DNA of 64,000 bases from Streptomyces zingiberis (GCF_012034935.1 NZ_JAATEN010000014.1:62001-126000); one strand, 5' to 3'. Numbered from the stretch's first letter, positions 26,252-35,939 are shown. A program made the numbers and translations. The notes: a model not told the origin generated them from the letters alone.

Positions 26252-27913
26252 TCAGTGGACCGGGCGGTCGGCGCGTTCCAGACGGCTGGTGCCGGAGCGG
26301 GTGCGGTAGGAGCGGAGCCAGCGGGTGCCGGCCGCCGGGTCGGTCTTGTCGGTGATCGCGTAGTAGTCCATCTGGGCCCGCTCCGGTGTGACGTCCAGGA
26401 CGCCGTAGCCGTGGGAGTCCATCTCCACCCACTTCACGTGGCGGTTGGCGGCCCTCACGGCGGCCGTGGCCGCCAGGGAGGCCGTGTTCGGCGGGACGCG
26501 CAGGATGTCGTCGAGGTTGTCGGAGGTGACCGAGGTGACCACGAACTCCGTGGCGGCGGTGGCCGAGAGCGGGTAGGTGGCGGCCTTCAGGGGGACGTCG
26601 TTGGCCCAGGCGGTGTGGATGTCCCCGGTGAGGAAGACCGTGTTCCGGATGGCCCCGTCCCGCAGGTGGGTGAGGAGTTCGCGCCGGTCGGCGGTGTAGC
26701 CGTCCCACTGGTCGGGGTTGACCGCGAGGCCCTCCCGGGGCAGCCCGAGCAGTTCGGCGAGCGGGCCCAGCAGGTCGGCGGGGAGCGCTCCGAAGGCCAC
26801 CGGGGAGATCATCACCGAGGTGCCGACGAGTTGCCAGGAGGCGTCCGACGCGCTCAGCCCGCTCTTGAGCCAGTCGAGCTGCCCGCGGCCGGTGATCGTG
26901 CGGTCCGGGTCGTCCACGCGGCCGCTGCCGAGGGAGGCCTGCTGGGAGCGGAACGAGCGCAGATCCAGCAGGTGCAGATCGGCGAGGCGGCCGAAGCGCA
27001 GGCGGCGGTAGGTGGTGCCCGCGACCGAGGGCCGCACCGGCATCCACTCGAAGTACGCCTGCTTGGCGGCCGCGACGCGCTCCGCCCAGTCGCCCTCGGC
27101 GCCGGGGGTGTGGTTCTCCGCGCCGCCCGACCAGGCGTCGTTGGCCACCTCGTGGTCGTCCCAGATCGCGACGGTCGGATGGGTGGCGTGCAGCCGCCGC
27201 AGGTCGGGGTCGGTCTTGTAGGTCCCGTGCCGGGCGCGGTAGTCGGCGAGGGTGAGCGTCTCGTGCGCGGGGACGTGCGAGCGGACCACGCCGTCGGCGC
27301 CGGGGAACCCGCCGGTGCCGTACTCGTAGATGTAGTCGCCGAGGTGGAGCACGGCGTCGAGGTCGGCGCGGCCGGCGAGGTGGCGGTAGGCCGAGAACCA
27401 GCCGGCCTCCCAGTCGGCGCAGGAGACGACCCCGAGGCGGAGGCCCGCCGGCGCGGCGTCGTGGGCGGCGGTGGTGCGGGTCCGCCCGGTGGGGGAAACG
27501 GCTCCGCCCGCGGTGAACCGGTAGTGGTAGACGGTGGCCGGGCGCAGTCCGCGCACGTCGGCCTTGACGGTGTGGTCGGTGGCCGCCGTGGCGGTCACGG
27601 TGCCCCGGGCGGCGACGGCCGTGAAGCCGGCGTCCTCGGCCACCTCCCAGGTGACCTCGGTGTCGGGGCCGCGACCGGAACCGGGCAGGGCGTCCGCGAC
27701 GGGGGTGACACGGGTCCACAGCAGGACGCCGTCGGGGAGCGGGTCGCCGGAGGCGACGCCGTGCGGGAACGCCGGGGCGTTCTCGGCGGCCGGCGCACGG
27801 GAGGCGCCGGCGAGCGGGATCACCGCCGCGCCCGCCCCCGCCGCGGCGGCCTTGACGACCGTGCGGCGGGAGTGGTGGGCGCGGCGGGCAGCGATCTGGT
27901 CGAGGTCCGTCAC
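26252..27913 (-). CDS. phoD: Secreted alkaline phosphatase PhoD
   Basis: PhoD enzymes are Ca/Fe-dependent phosphodiesterases/phosphatases exported by Tat under phosphate limitation. The 553-residue precursor starts [28 protein letters not shown] is the twin-arginine motif, followed by a hydrophobic Ala-rich stretch and an ASRAPAAE cleavage region. The N-domain [10 protein letters not shown] and metallophosphatase motifs [30 protein letters not shown] and TGDIHTAW are all present. GTG 27913 has AAGGTG upstream. An upstream ATG at 28027 would precede the Tat signal by 38 residues and is unlikely. Confidence 0.95.
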   Translation of the reverse strand: MTDLDQIAARRAHHSRRTVVKAAAAGAGAAVIPLAGASRAPAAENAPAFPHGVASGDPLPDGVLLWTRVTPVADALPGSGRGPDTEVTWEVAEDAGFTAVAARGTVTATAATDHTVKADVRGLRPATVYHYRFTAGGAVSPTGRTRTTAAHDAAPAGLRLGVVSCADWEAGWFSAYRHLAGRADLDAVLHLGDYIYEYGTGGFPGADGVVRSHVPAHETLTLADYRARHGTYKTDPDLRRLHATHPTVAIWDDHEVANDAWSGGAENHTPGAEGDWAERVAAAKQAYFEWMPVRPSVAGTTYRRLRFGRLADLHLLDLRSFRSQQASLGSGRVDDPDRTITGRGQLDWLKSGLSASDASWQLVGTSVMISPVAFGALPADLLGPLAELLGLPREGLAVNPDQWDGYTADRRELLTHLRDGAIRNTVFLTGDIHTAWANDVPLKAATYPLSATAATEFVVTSVTSDNLDDILRVPPNTASLAATAAVRAANRHVKWVEMDSHGYGVLDVTPERAQMDYYAITDKTDPAAGTRWLRSYRTRSGTSRLERADRPVH

Positions 27914-27915
27914 AG

Positions 27916-27978
27916 CCGGACACCTTACGGTCCGGTACGGCGAACGGGCAGGCCCTGAGGAGAAGTTCGCCTGCCCGT
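27916..27978 (-). promoter_or_regulatory. Two nested dyads upstream of phoD
   Basis: CCGGAC-8nt-GTCCGG (27916-27935) lies at the phoD ribosome site, and ACGGGCAGGC-15nt-GCCTGCCCGT (27944-27953 and 27969-27978) lies behind it. They could be operator or leader hairpins. I see no clear GTTCACC direct repeats typical of Streptomyces PHO boxes. Confidence 0.45.
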
Positions 27979-28093
27979 CCGCCGCGCGACCACCGCGCGT
28001 CACACTGCCCGGCGGGCGGCCGTCCACCCGGCGGCCGTCCGCCCGGCCGGGGGGCCGCTCACCGCTCCGGTGCGGTCACGGCCCGTTCCGGGG

Positions 28094-28930
28094 TCACTTG
28101 GCCAGGGCCTTGTCGATGGCGGCCTTGAACTGGTCCGGCGCCATCGGGGTGTTCTCCGTGCCCTCCACGACGAGCTTCTCGCCGTCCATCTTGAAGGTCG
28201 GGGTGCCCTGGACACCGCTGTCGTCGAACTTCTCGGACATCTCCAGCGCCCACTTGTCGTAGGTGCCGTCGCGGACGTCCTTCTCGAAGTCCTTGTTGCC
28301 CTTGAGTTCCTTGACCTGCTCGGCGACCGTGATGAGGTAGTCGTCCTCGCCGAACTTGTCCTCGCGCTCCTCCGGGTGGTTCTCCGCGGAGTACAGGGTG
28401 TGCTTGTACTCCATGAACGCCTCCGGGCTGACGTTCAGCGCCGCGCCCAGGGCGCTCAGGGCGTTCTTGGAGCCCGAGCCCTCGGCCATGCGGTCGATGA
28501 AGGTGGCCATGACGAACTGCGCCTTGTACTTGCCCTCCTCGACATCCCTGATCAGGATCTCGCCGGTGCCCTGCTCGAAGGCGGCACAGGCCGGGCAGCG
28601 CATGTCCTCGTAGACCTCCAGGGTCTTCTCGGCCTTCTTGTCGCCGACGACGACCGTGGTGCCCTTGGCGCCGGAGGTGTTGGCGGGCTTGGCGTAGGCC
28701 TTGCCGGACGCGGCGTCCTCCCACTCCTTCGTGGACACCGAACCGCCGCCGCCGTCACCCATCTTGGTGACCGCGACGCCGATGCCGGCCGCGACGGCCA
28801 GCACACCGACGATCGACGCGGCGACGACGAGTTGCCGGCGGACCTTGTCCTTCTTCGCCTGCCGCTCGCGCTCCTCGCGCAGCCGCTCGCGGGCGTTCCT
28901 CTTGGCTTCCTGGCTGTTGCGCTTGCTCAT
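28094..28930 (-). CDS. DsbA-like thioredoxin-fold membrane protein
   Basis: A membrane-anchored thiol oxidoreductase, probably acting outside the membrane on secreted proteins. The 278-residue protein has a charged cytoplasmic N-terminus (1-32), one membrane helix (33-54) and a DsbA/thioredoxin_4 domain with the redox pair C112-P-A-C115. The cis-Pro loop is GTPTF. ATG 28930 begins MSKRNSQEAKRNARERLREE. The next gene upstream on the same strand encodes a multi-spanning membrane protein that could be a partner; the 88-bp gap suggests one operon. Confidence 0.9.
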   Translation of the reverse strand: MSKRNSQEAKRNARERLREERERQAKKDKVRRQLVVAASIVGVLAVAAGIGVAVTKMGDGGGGSVSTKEWEDAASGKAYAKPANTSGAKGTTVVVGDKKAEKTLEVYEDMRCPACAAFEQGTGEILIRDVEEGKYKAQFVMATFIDRMAEGSGSKNALSALGAALNVSPEAFMEYKHTLYSAENHPEEREDKFGEDDYLITVAEQVKELKGNKDFEKDVRDGTYDKWALEMSEKFDDSGVQGTPTFKMDGEKLVVEGTENTPMAPDQFKAAIDKALAK

Positions 28931-29017
28931 GGTGGTCTTCTGCTCCGTGGTGGGATGAGGGGTGACTGGGGCGGGGTCGCCGTCGCTGTGCCGGGCCGGG
29001 CCCGGCGGCTGCCGTGG

Positions 29018-29701
29018 TCAGCGGGCAGCCGCGACGGCGGGCGGGCCGCGCCGTACCACGGAGTACACCAGCATGGGGAGGCGCTCCCCGGCCACCTCCC
29101 GCTCCCGGCCGCGGGCCACGCGCGGCCGCGCGGGAGCCCCGGCGGGCTGGGCGGCGAGCGCCAGGAGCAGCGGCCGGAAGGCCGAGGCGGCCAGGGCGCG
29201 CAGCAGCCGGCCGAGGGCCGCCTCACCGTGCCCGAGCCAGGCGGCGGCCAGCAGGCCCACCGCCACGTGCGCCGCCAGCAGCAGCCAGGGCGCGGCGGCG
29301 CCGCCGGGGGCGGGCAGCGGCACCGCGCCGTCGTGGGCCGTCATCCGGGCCAGCGGGGCGCCGAGGCCGCCGCCGGTGCAGAGCAGGTCGACGCCGAGCG
29401 TCCGCAGCGGGCCGGCCACCGGGCCGCCGCTCGCGCCGTAGCAGGCGTGCTGCCCGGTGGTGAAGACGGTGTCGGCGGCCAGCTCCAGGGGGACGAGCAG
29501 TGCGGCGATCGAGCGGAAGCCGCGCTCCCGGCCCGCCAGGCCGTACGCGAGCAGGAAGACGCCGGCCGTGACCGCCGCCACCGGGACCGGCGGCAGCGGG
29601 GCGCCGGAGAGCAGGACGTGGGCGGCGGTGGACAGCAGCAGGCAGACCGCGGTGAACACCGCCGCCCGTACCGCCCTCAGCCGCACTCCGGATACGTCCA
29701 T
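29018..29701 (-). CDS. Polytopic membrane protein of unknown function
   Basis: A 227-residue protein with four to five hydrophobic segments and a basic C-terminal tail. Conserved-looking features are a GRERGFRSIAALLVPLELAADTVFTTGQ stretch and Cys residues in HACYG and LLCTGG. I recognise it as a Streptomyces membrane protein of the phoD-dnaE interval but not its function. ATG 29701 has a weak ribosome site; GTG 29719 would add six residues. Its position before the DsbA-like gene hints at a role in thiol chemistry, which is inference only. Confidence 0.7.
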   Translation of the reverse strand: MDVSGVRLRAVRAAVFTAVCLLLSTAAHVLLSGAPLPPVPVAAVTAGVFLLAYGLAGRERGFRSIAALLVPLELAADTVFTTGQHACYGASGGPVAGPLRTLGVDLLCTGGGLGAPLARMTAHDGAVPLPAPGGAAAPWLLLAAHVAVGLLAAAWLGHGEAALGRLLRALAASAFRPLLLALAAQPAGAPARPRVARGREREVAGERLPMLVYSVVRRGPPAVAAAR

Positions 29702-29719
29702 CGCCGGAAAGTGTGCCAC

Positions 29720-30253
29720 GGCCGGGGCTAAGCGCGGCCTAAACGGACTCCGGAACCGGGTCCCGCGCCGGGCCCGTCACCGGCCCGGGCCCGGGCGCCG
29801 CGACGGGCCCCGCGACGGGACCGGACGGCACGGGAGGGGACAGGACCGGGCGGGGCCGGAAGAGGCCGGAAGGCGCCGGAAGGAAGGCGCCGGAAGGAAG
29901 GGCCCGGGGGCCGGCCCGCAGGGCCCGCCGCCGCCCGCCGCCGCCCGGCGGAACCGGCCGGTCCCCGCCGTCCGGGAGCGCGCCGGCGCCTCCCGGCGGG
30001 GCCCGCCGCCGCCCGGTCCGGGACACGCCGGAGACGGCCCCGCCCGGCCTCCCGGCGCGCCGTCGAAGTCCGGTCCGGCCTGCACCGGCGGCTGCCGGGG
30101 AGGCGGCACGGGGGAGGCGCGGGAAGCCACGGCGAGGGGGTCCCGGGTGCCCGCCGCCGATGGCCCCCGGGCTTAGACTGCGGACCTGCCGCCGCGGGAC
30201 CTCCGCCGTCCCGCGGGTCCCTGCCGTCACCGTTCCCGCCGGAGGTCTGCCCC
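29720..30253 (+). other. 534-bp non-coding gap before dnaE
   Basis: Extremely G/C-rich sequence with short purine runs, including two adjacent ggcgccggaaggaa units near 29870-29900 and no believable gene. Near its end TAGACT (30174-30179) is a good -10 hexamer that would start the dnaE message about 65 nt before its GTG. GGAGGT at 30240-30245 is the dnaE ribosome site. Confidence 0.6.
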
Positions 30254-33200
30254 GTGACCAAGCCGCCCTTCACGCACCTGCACGTTCACACCCAGTACTC
30301 GCTGCTGGACGGTGCCGCGCGGCTCAAGGACCTCTTCGCGGCGTGCAACGAAATGGGCATGACGCACATCGCGATGACGGACCACGGCAACCTGCACGGG
30401 GCGTACGACTTCTACCAGCAGGCCACCAAGGCGGGGGTCACCCCGATCATCGGCATCGAGGCGTACGTCGCCCCCGAGTCCCGGCGGAACAAGCGCCGCA
30501 TCACCTGGGGCCAGCCGCACCAGAAGCGGGACGACGTCTCCGGCTCCGGCGGTTACACCCACAAGACGATCTGGGCGAGCAACAGGACCGGCCTGCACAA
30601 CCTCTTCCGGCTCTCCTCCGACGCCTACGCCGAGGGCTGGCTCACCAAGTGGCCCCGGATGGACAAGGAGGTCATCGCCCAGCACTCCGAGGGGCTGATC
30701 GCCTCCACCGGCTGTCCCTCCGGCGAGGTGCAGACCCGGCTCCGCCTCGGCCACTTCGACGAGGCGCTGAAGGCGGCCGGCGAGTACCAGGAGATCTTCG
30801 GCAAGGACCGCTACTTCCTGGAGCTGATGGACCACGGTCTGGAGCTGGAGAAGCGGGTCCGCGACGGCCTGCTGGAGATCGGGAAGAAGCTCGGCATCCC
30901 CCCGCTGGTCACCAACGACTCGCACTACACCTACGGTCACGAGGCCGACGCGCACGACGCCCTGCTGTGCATCCAGACCGGCAAGAACCTCTCCGACCCC
31001 GACCGCTTCCGCTTCGGCGGCTCCGGCTACTTCCTGAAGTCCACCGACGAGATGTACGCCATCGACTCCTCGGACGCCTGGCAGGAGGGGTGCCGCAACA
31101 CCCTGCTGGTCGCCGAGCAGATCGACGCCTCCGGCTGGTTCGAGAAGCGCGACCTGATGCCCCGGTTCGACGTGCCCGACGGGTTCACGGAGGTCACCTG
31201 GTTCCGCGAGGAGGTCCGGCGCGGCATGGAGCGCCGCTTCCCCGGCGGGGTCCCCGAGGACCGGCAGCGGCAGGCCGAGTACGAGATGGACGTCATCATC
31301 CAGATGGGGTTCCCCGGCTACTTCCTCGTCGTCGCCGACTTCATCATGTGGGCGAAGAACAACGGCATCGCCGTGGGCCCCGGCCGCGGCTCGGCCGCCG
31401 GCTCGATCGTGGCGTACGCCATGGGCATCACCGACCTGGACCCGATCGAGCACGGGCTGATCTTCGAGCGGTTCCTCAACCCCGAGCGTGTCTCCATGCC
31501 CGACGTCGACATCGACTTCGACGAGCGCCGGCGCGGCGAGGTCATCCGGTACGTCACGGAGAAGTACGGCGCCGACAAGGTCTGCATGATCGGCACCTAC
31601 GGCACCATCAAGGCGAAGAACGCCATCAAGGACTCCGCCCGCGTGCTCGGCTACCCGTATGCCATGGGTGACCGGCTCACCAAGGCGATGCCCGCCGACG
31701 TGCTCGGCAAGGGCATCCCGCTCGCGGGCATCACCGACCCCTCGCACCCCCGGTACAGCGAGGCGGGCGAGATCCGCTCGATGTACGAGAACGAGCCGGA
31801 CGTCAAGAAGGTCATCGACACCGCGCGGGGCGTGGAGGGCCTGGTCCGGCAGATGGGCGTGCACGCGGCCGGCGTGATCATGTCCAGCGAGAAGATCACC
31901 GACCATGTCCCGGTCTGGGTCCGGCACACCGACGGCGTCACCATCACGCAGTGGGACTACCCGACCTGCGAGTCGCTCGGCCTGCTGAAGATGGACTTCC
32001 TCGGGCTGCGCAACCTCACGATCATGGACGACGCCGTCAAGCTGGTGAAGGCCAACAAGGGCGTCGACATCACCCTGCTCGACCTGCCCCTGGACGACCA
32101 GAAGACCTTCGAGCTGCTGCAACGCGGTGACACCCTCGGCGTCTTCCAGTTCGACGGCGGCCCGATGCGCTCCCTGCTGCGCATGATGAAGCCGGACAAC
32201 TTCGAGGACATCTCCGCCGTCTCGGCCCTCTACCGCCCCGGGCCGATGGGCATGAACAGCCATGTCAACTACGCGCTGCGGAAGAACGGCCAGCAGGAGA
32301 TCACGCCGATCCACCCGGAGCTGGAGGAGCCCCTCAAAGAGGTCCTCGACATCACCTACGGCCTCATCGTGTACCAGGAGCAGGTGCAGAAGGCCGCCCA
32401 GGTGCTCGCCGGCTACTCCCTCGGCCAGGCCGACCTGCTGCGCCGCGCGATGGGCAAGAAGAAGCAGGAGGTGCTGGACGCCGAGTTCGTCAACTTCCAG
32501 AAGGGCGCCCGCGAGAAGGGCTTCTCCGACGAGGCCATCCAGGCCGTCTGGGACGTGCTGGTGCCCTTCGCCGGCTACGCCTTCAACAAGGCGCACTCCT
32601 CCGCGTACGGGCTGGTCTCCTACTGGACCGCCTACCTCAAGGCGAACCACCCCGCCGAGTACATGGCCGCGCTGCTCACCTCGGTCCGCGACGACAAGGA
32701 CAAGTCCGCGGTCTACCTCAACGAGTGCCGCCGCATGGGCATCAAGGTGCTCCCGCCGGACGTCAATGAGTCCGAGGCCAACTTCACCCCACGGGGCGAC
32801 ACCACCATCGTGTTCGGGCTGACGGCCGTCCGTAACGTCGGGCAGAACGTGGTGGACTCGATCGTCCGCTGCCGCAAGTCCAAGGGGAAGTACACCTCGT
32901 TCCCGGACTTCCTGGACAAGGTCGAGGCGGTCGTCTGCAACAAGCGCACGGTGGAGTCGCTGATCAAGGCCGGCGCCTTCGACGAGCTGGGCCACACCCG
33001 CAAGGGGCTGACGGCGCACTACGAGCCGATGATCGACAACGTGGTGCAGGTCAAGCGGAAGGAGGCCGAGGGTCAGTTCGACCTCTTCGGCGGCATGGGG
33101 GAGGACGAGGGCGACGGCGCCCCCGGCTTCGGGCTGGACGTGGAGTTCTCGGACATCGAGTGGGACAAGGCCTACCTCCTCGCCCAGGAGCGGGAGATGC

Positions 33201-33796
33201 TCGGCCTCTACGTCTCCGACCATCCCCTCTTCGGCATCGAGCACGTCCTCAGCGAGAAGGCGGACGCCGCGATCTCGGCGCTGACCGGCGGCGACTACGG
33301 TGACGGCTCGGTCGTCACCATCGGCGGCATCATCTCGGGCCTCCAGCGGAAGATGACCAAGCAGGGCAACGCCTGGGCCATCGCCACCGTCGAGGATCTG
33401 GCCGGTTCGCTGGACTGCATGTTCTTCCCGGCGACCTACCAGCTGGTCTCCACCCAGCTGGTCGAGGACGCCGTGGTGTTCGTCAAGGGCCGGCTCGACA
33501 AGCGGGAGGACGTGCCCCGGCTGGTCGCCATGGAGCTGATGGTCCCGGACCTCTCGGAGGCCTCCGCCAACGCGCCGGTGACGATCACCATTCCGACGGT
33601 TCGGGTCACCCCGCCGCTGGTGGAGAAACTGGGCGAGGTGCTCACCCACCACCGCGGTGCCACGGAGGTACGGATCCGGTTGCAGGGCGCCCGGAAGACG
33701 ACCGTGCTCCGGCTGGACCGGCACCGGGTCACGGCCGATCCGGCGCTCTTCGGCGATCTCAAGGTGCTGCTCGGGCCCTCCTGCCTGGCCGGCTGA
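30254..33796 (+). CDS. dnaE: DNA polymerase III alpha subunit DnaE
   Basis: The main replicative polymerase. The 1180-residue protein has an N-terminal PHP domain (HLHVHTQYSLLDGAARL, with metal-binding His/Asp residues kept) and the catalytic Asp pair in PDVDIDFDERRR (D417 and D419). Palm/fingers motifs include GPGRGSAAGS, followed by a helix-hairpin-helix region and an OB-fold near the C-terminus. Length and order match the DnaE1 type. GTG 30254 has GGAGGT 8 nt upstream. It is monocistronic, with a terminator 116 bp downstream. Confidence 0.98.
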   Translation: MTKPPFTHLHVHTQYSLLDGAARLKDLFAACNEMGMTHIAMTDHGNLHGAYDFYQQATKAGVTPIIGIEAYVAPESRRNKRRITWGQPHQKRDDVSGSGGYTHKTIWASNRTGLHNLFRLSSDAYAEGWLTKWPRMDKEVIAQHSEGLIASTGCPSGEVQTRLRLGHFDEALKAAGEYQEIFGKDRYFLELMDHGLELEKRVRDGLLEIGKKLGIPPLVTNDSHYTYGHEADAHDALLCIQTGKNLSDPDRFRFGGSGYFLKSTDEMYAIDSSDAWQEGCRNTLLVAEQIDASGWFEKRDLMPRFDVPDGFTEVTWFREEVRRGMERRFPGGVPEDRQRQAEYEMDVIIQMGFPGYFLVVADFIMWAKNNGIAVGPGRGSAAGSIVAYAMGITDLDPIEHGLIFERFLNPERVSMPDVDIDFDERRRGEVIRYVTEKYGADKVCMIGTYGTIKAKNAIKDSARVLGYPYAMGDRLTKAMPADVLGKGIPLAGITDPSHPRYSEAGEIRSMYENEPDVKKVIDTARGVEGLVRQMGVHAAGVIMSSEKITDHVPVWVRHTDGVTITQWDYPTCESLGLLKMDFLGLRNLTIMDDAVKLVKANKGVDITLLDLPLDDQKTFELLQRGDTLGVFQFDGGPMRSLLRMMKPDNFEDISAVSALYRPGPMGMNSHVNYALRKNGQQEITPIHPELEEPLKEVLDITYGLIVYQEQVQKAAQVLAGYSLGQADLLRRAMGKKKQEVLDAEFVNFQKGAREKGFSDEAIQAVWDVLVPFAGYAFNKAHSSAYGLVSYWTAYLKANHPAEYMAALLTSVRDDKDKSAVYLNECRRMGIKVLPPDVNESEANFTPRGDTTIVFGLTAVRNVGQNVVDSIVRCRKSKGKYTSFPDFLDKVEAVVCNKRTVESLIKAGAFDELGHTRKGLTAHYEPMIDNVVQVKRKEAEGQFDLFGGMGEDEGDGAPGFGLDVEFSDIEWDKAYLLAQEREMLGLYVSDHPLFGIEHVLSEKADAAISALTGGDYGDGSVVTIGGIISGLQRKMTKQGNAWAIATVEDLAGSLDCMFFPATYQLVSTQLVEDAVVFVKGRLDKREDVPRLVAMELMVPDLSEASANAPVTITIPTVRVTPPLVEKLGEVLTHHRGATEVRIRLQGARKTTVLRLDRHRVTADPALFGDLKVLLGPSCLAG

Positions 33797-33912
33797 GCCG
33801 CCCCCAGCCCGCTCCGGCCGCCCCCGCCCCGCTCCGGCCGCCCGGCCCGGTCGCCCACCGGGGTCCGTCCCGAGGGCGCGGACGGTGGGGAGGCCGGGGC
33901 GCGGAGAGGTGA

Positions 33913-33946
33913 AAGGGGCGCGTCCGGAGAGCTGGACGCGCCCCTT
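33913..33946. terminator. Terminator between dnaE and a small gene
   Basis: AAGGGGCGCGTCC and GGACGCGCCCCTT form a perfect 13-bp stem with an 8-nt loop, between the convergent dnaE and the 53-residue gene. The TT/AA ends help both directions. Confidence 0.88.
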
Positions 33947-33971
33947 GCCGGTGCGCGGAGCCTGCCGGCGG

Positions 33972-34133
33972 TCAGTTGTGCCCGAACCGCCGGTGCTTCC
34001 GCGCCGTCGGTTCCGGTGGCTCGGGGGCCAGGGCGGCCTCCCCCCGCCGTGTCCCGGGGGAGGTCTCCGGCGCCGCGCTGTCCGCCTGCCCGGCGGCTCG
34101 CGCCTTCTGCTTGCGGTTCTTGTTCTTCGCCAT
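33972..34133 (-). CDS. Small basic conserved protein, 53 residues
   Basis: The product begins MAKNKNRKQKARAAGQADSA and ends with the basic RKHRRFGHN. It is predicted disordered and could bind nucleic acid or the ribosome, but I know no function for the family. ATG 34133 has GGAGG 6-7 nt upstream, and a terminator follows the stop. These features and the codon bias make it a real gene despite its size. Confidence 0.75.
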   Translation of the reverse strand: MAKNKNRKQKARAAGQADSAAPETSPGTRRGEAALAPEPPEPTARKHRRFGHN

Positions 34134-34437
34134 CGTGTGCCTCCAGGGTCCGTGCCCCGGGCCGGGCCGGCGGTCCGGCCGGGACGGGAACGCCGTTCAT
34201 CACACTGTGACATGGGTGACCAAGGGGCGCATTCCGGCTGTTCGGCGCAATATCGCCATGCGGCTCAATTGCCGCGTAAGGGCGGAGAGATCGCGTCGCC
34301 GTGCGGCTCCGTCACGGGCTCCGCGCCACGCCGGGTGATCCGGTTCGGCAGATAACCCCCGGAGGGTCGGGCAGACTCGACAGAGACCCGGAGGAGAATC
34401 TCCGCGGGGGGCGGGGTCGACGGGAAAGAGGTGGGCC
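34134..34437. other. 304-bp divergent promoter region
   Basis: Non-coding sequence between the small basic gene (-) and the NYN gene (+). The part 34200-34290 is clearly less GC-rich (gcaatatcgccatgcggctcaattg) and probably holds the promoters. I find no long repeats or RNA gene in it. Confidence 0.5.
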
Positions 34438-35703
34438 GTGGAGCGCTGTGTCGTCCTGGTGGACGCCGGTTACCTGCTGGGTGCCGCGGCCAGCCTGCTC
34501 GCCGGAGAGCCCGCGCGGTCGCGGATCACCGTGGACCACAGCGCCCTCATCCAGGGCCTGCGCGAACGGGCCGAGGCGGACACGGAGCGCGAGTTGCTCC
34601 GCATCTACTGGTTCGACGGAGCCCCCGACCGGGTGCCGCAGCCCGAGCACCGGCGGCTCCGCGTGATGCCGCGCGTCACCGTCCGGCTGGGCGCGCTGAC
34701 CCGCAGTGACGGCCGCTGGGCGCAGAAGGGCGTGGACGCGGCGATGCACGCCGAGCTCACCGAACTCGCCCGCAACCGGGCCTGTTCCGACATCGTGCTG
34801 GTCACCGGCGACGGCGATCTGCTGCCCGGGCTGATGTCCGCCAAGGAGCACGGGGTCGCCGTCCACCTGTGGGCCGTGCAGGCGGCCGACGGGGACTACA
34901 ACCAGTCCGAGGACCTGGTCGCCGAGGCCGACGAACGGCGGGTGCTGGGCCGGAGCTGGATCACCCGGGCCGTCCGCGCCCGGGACACCGGCGGGGTCTG
35001 CCCGCCGCAGCCCGTCACCCGCCCCGAGATCGCCGCGATCCTCGCCGCGCCGCTGCCCGAGCCGGCCGACGGAAGGGCGCAGGCGAACCGGGTCACGAGC
35101 CGGCGCAACGGCTCCGCCCCCGCCGTCCCCCCGCCCGGTGACCCCACCGCCCCCTCCGAGGACGGCGCCTCCGCCCGGCGGGACGGCCGGGCCGCCGGCC
35201 CCACGGTGCGCGGGGTGCCGACCCCCAAGGACCTGGCGGGGCTCGGCCGCGCCCCGGCCGCCGGCCCGCCCGCCCCCGCGCCCGCCGCCACCCTGCGCTG
35301 GTCCTCCGACCGCGGCTGGGTCGACCGGGGCGGGCCCGGGGAGAGCCCCGAGACGGCGGCCCTGCCCACCCTCGCCCAGCTCACCACCGCCGAGCAGCGC
35401 TGGGCGGACCGCGAGGAGGACATCACGGCCGTCAGCGGGGACCCCTTCGAGGTGGGCCAGGTCTTCGCCCGCCGCTGGCGGGACCGGCTGTCCGCGCCCG
35501 CGCACCTCACCCACCTCACCGCCGAGTACCCGCGCATCCCGCACCGGATCGACGGCGAGCTGCTGCGGTACGCGGCCCGCTTCGGGCTGCTGGCGCACAA
35601 GGACGACCAGATCGACGAACAGGACCGCTACGCCATCCGGGCCGGCTTCTGGCGCGAGGTGGGCGCCCCGGCGGCGGCCGAATCCCCCGCGACGCAGGAC
35701 TGA
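34438..35703 (+). CDS. NYN/PIN-like domain protein, probable RNA-processing nuclease
   Basis: The N-terminal ~170 residues form an NYN domain. Acidic residues expected at the active site are in VLVDAGYLLG, YWFDGAP, KGVDAAM and VTGDGDLLPG. NYN proteins are PIN-fold ribonucleases, mostly of unknown target. A Pro/Ala-rich linker follows, then a C-terminal globular part from about residue 330 (DPFEVGQVFARRWRDRL onward) that looks like a nucleic-acid-binding domain. GTG 34438 has AAGAGG upstream. The protein has 421 residues. Confidence 0.85.
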   Translation: MERCVVLVDAGYLLGAAASLLAGEPARSRITVDHSALIQGLRERAEADTERELLRIYWFDGAPDRVPQPEHRRLRVMPRVTVRLGALTRSDGRWAQKGVDAAMHAELTELARNRACSDIVLVTGDGDLLPGLMSAKEHGVAVHLWAVQAADGDYNQSEDLVAEADERRVLGRSWITRAVRARDTGGVCPPQPVTRPEIAAILAAPLPEPADGRAQANRVTSRRNGSAPAVPPPGDPTAPSEDGASARRDGRAAGPTVRGVPTPKDLAGLGRAPAAGPPAPAPAATLRWSSDRGWVDRGGPGESPETAALPTLAQLTTAEQRWADREEDITAVSGDPFEVGQVFARRWRDRLSAPAHLTHLTAEYPRIPHRIDGELLRYAARFGLLAHKDDQIDEQDRYAIRAGFWREVGAPAAAESPATQD

Positions 35704-35746
35704 GCCGGCCGCCGGGGCCTTCCCCGCTGCCCCGGCCTTCCGCCGT

Positions 35747-35848
35747 CCCCCGCCCGCGCCCGGCCCTCGCCCGCGCCCGGCCCTCGCCCGCGCCCGGCCC
35801 TCGCCCGCGCCCGGCCCTCGCCCGCGCCCGGCCCTCGCCCCCGCCCGG
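35747..35848 (+). repeat. 17-bp tandem repeat, 6 copies
   Basis: The unit ccctcgcccgcgcccgg is repeated perfectly at 35764-35780, 35781-35797, 35798-35814 and 35815-35831, with one-mismatch copies on each side. It fills the gap between the NYN gene and the ABC transporter. A 17-bp unit is not a multiple of three, so it is not coding; it is one helical turn and a half per unit. Confidence 0.95.
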
Positions 35849-35925
35849 CCCCCGACGTTCTCCGTCCGCCCCGGCCGCCCGCCCCGGGTGTGGCCCCCGG
35901 GACGCGGGGGGCGGGGGCGGGCGCG

Positions 35926-35931
35926 TACCCT
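35926..35931 (+). promoter_or_regulatory. Candidate -10 hexamer of the ABC operon
   Basis: TACCCT ends 8 nt before GTG 35940, and there is no ribosome site, which fits a leaderless message. Confidence 0.5.
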
Positions 35932-35939
35932 CGTTGACC

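Noticed and set aside
30227-34213. 1328-codon minus-strand open frame opposite dnaE
   Set aside because: Also a shadow frame; it runs through the terminator at 33913-33946 and the small gene, and shows no domain.
35747-35848. Possible CRISPR array
   Set aside because: Units are 17 bp, contiguous and without spacers, and no cas gene is near.
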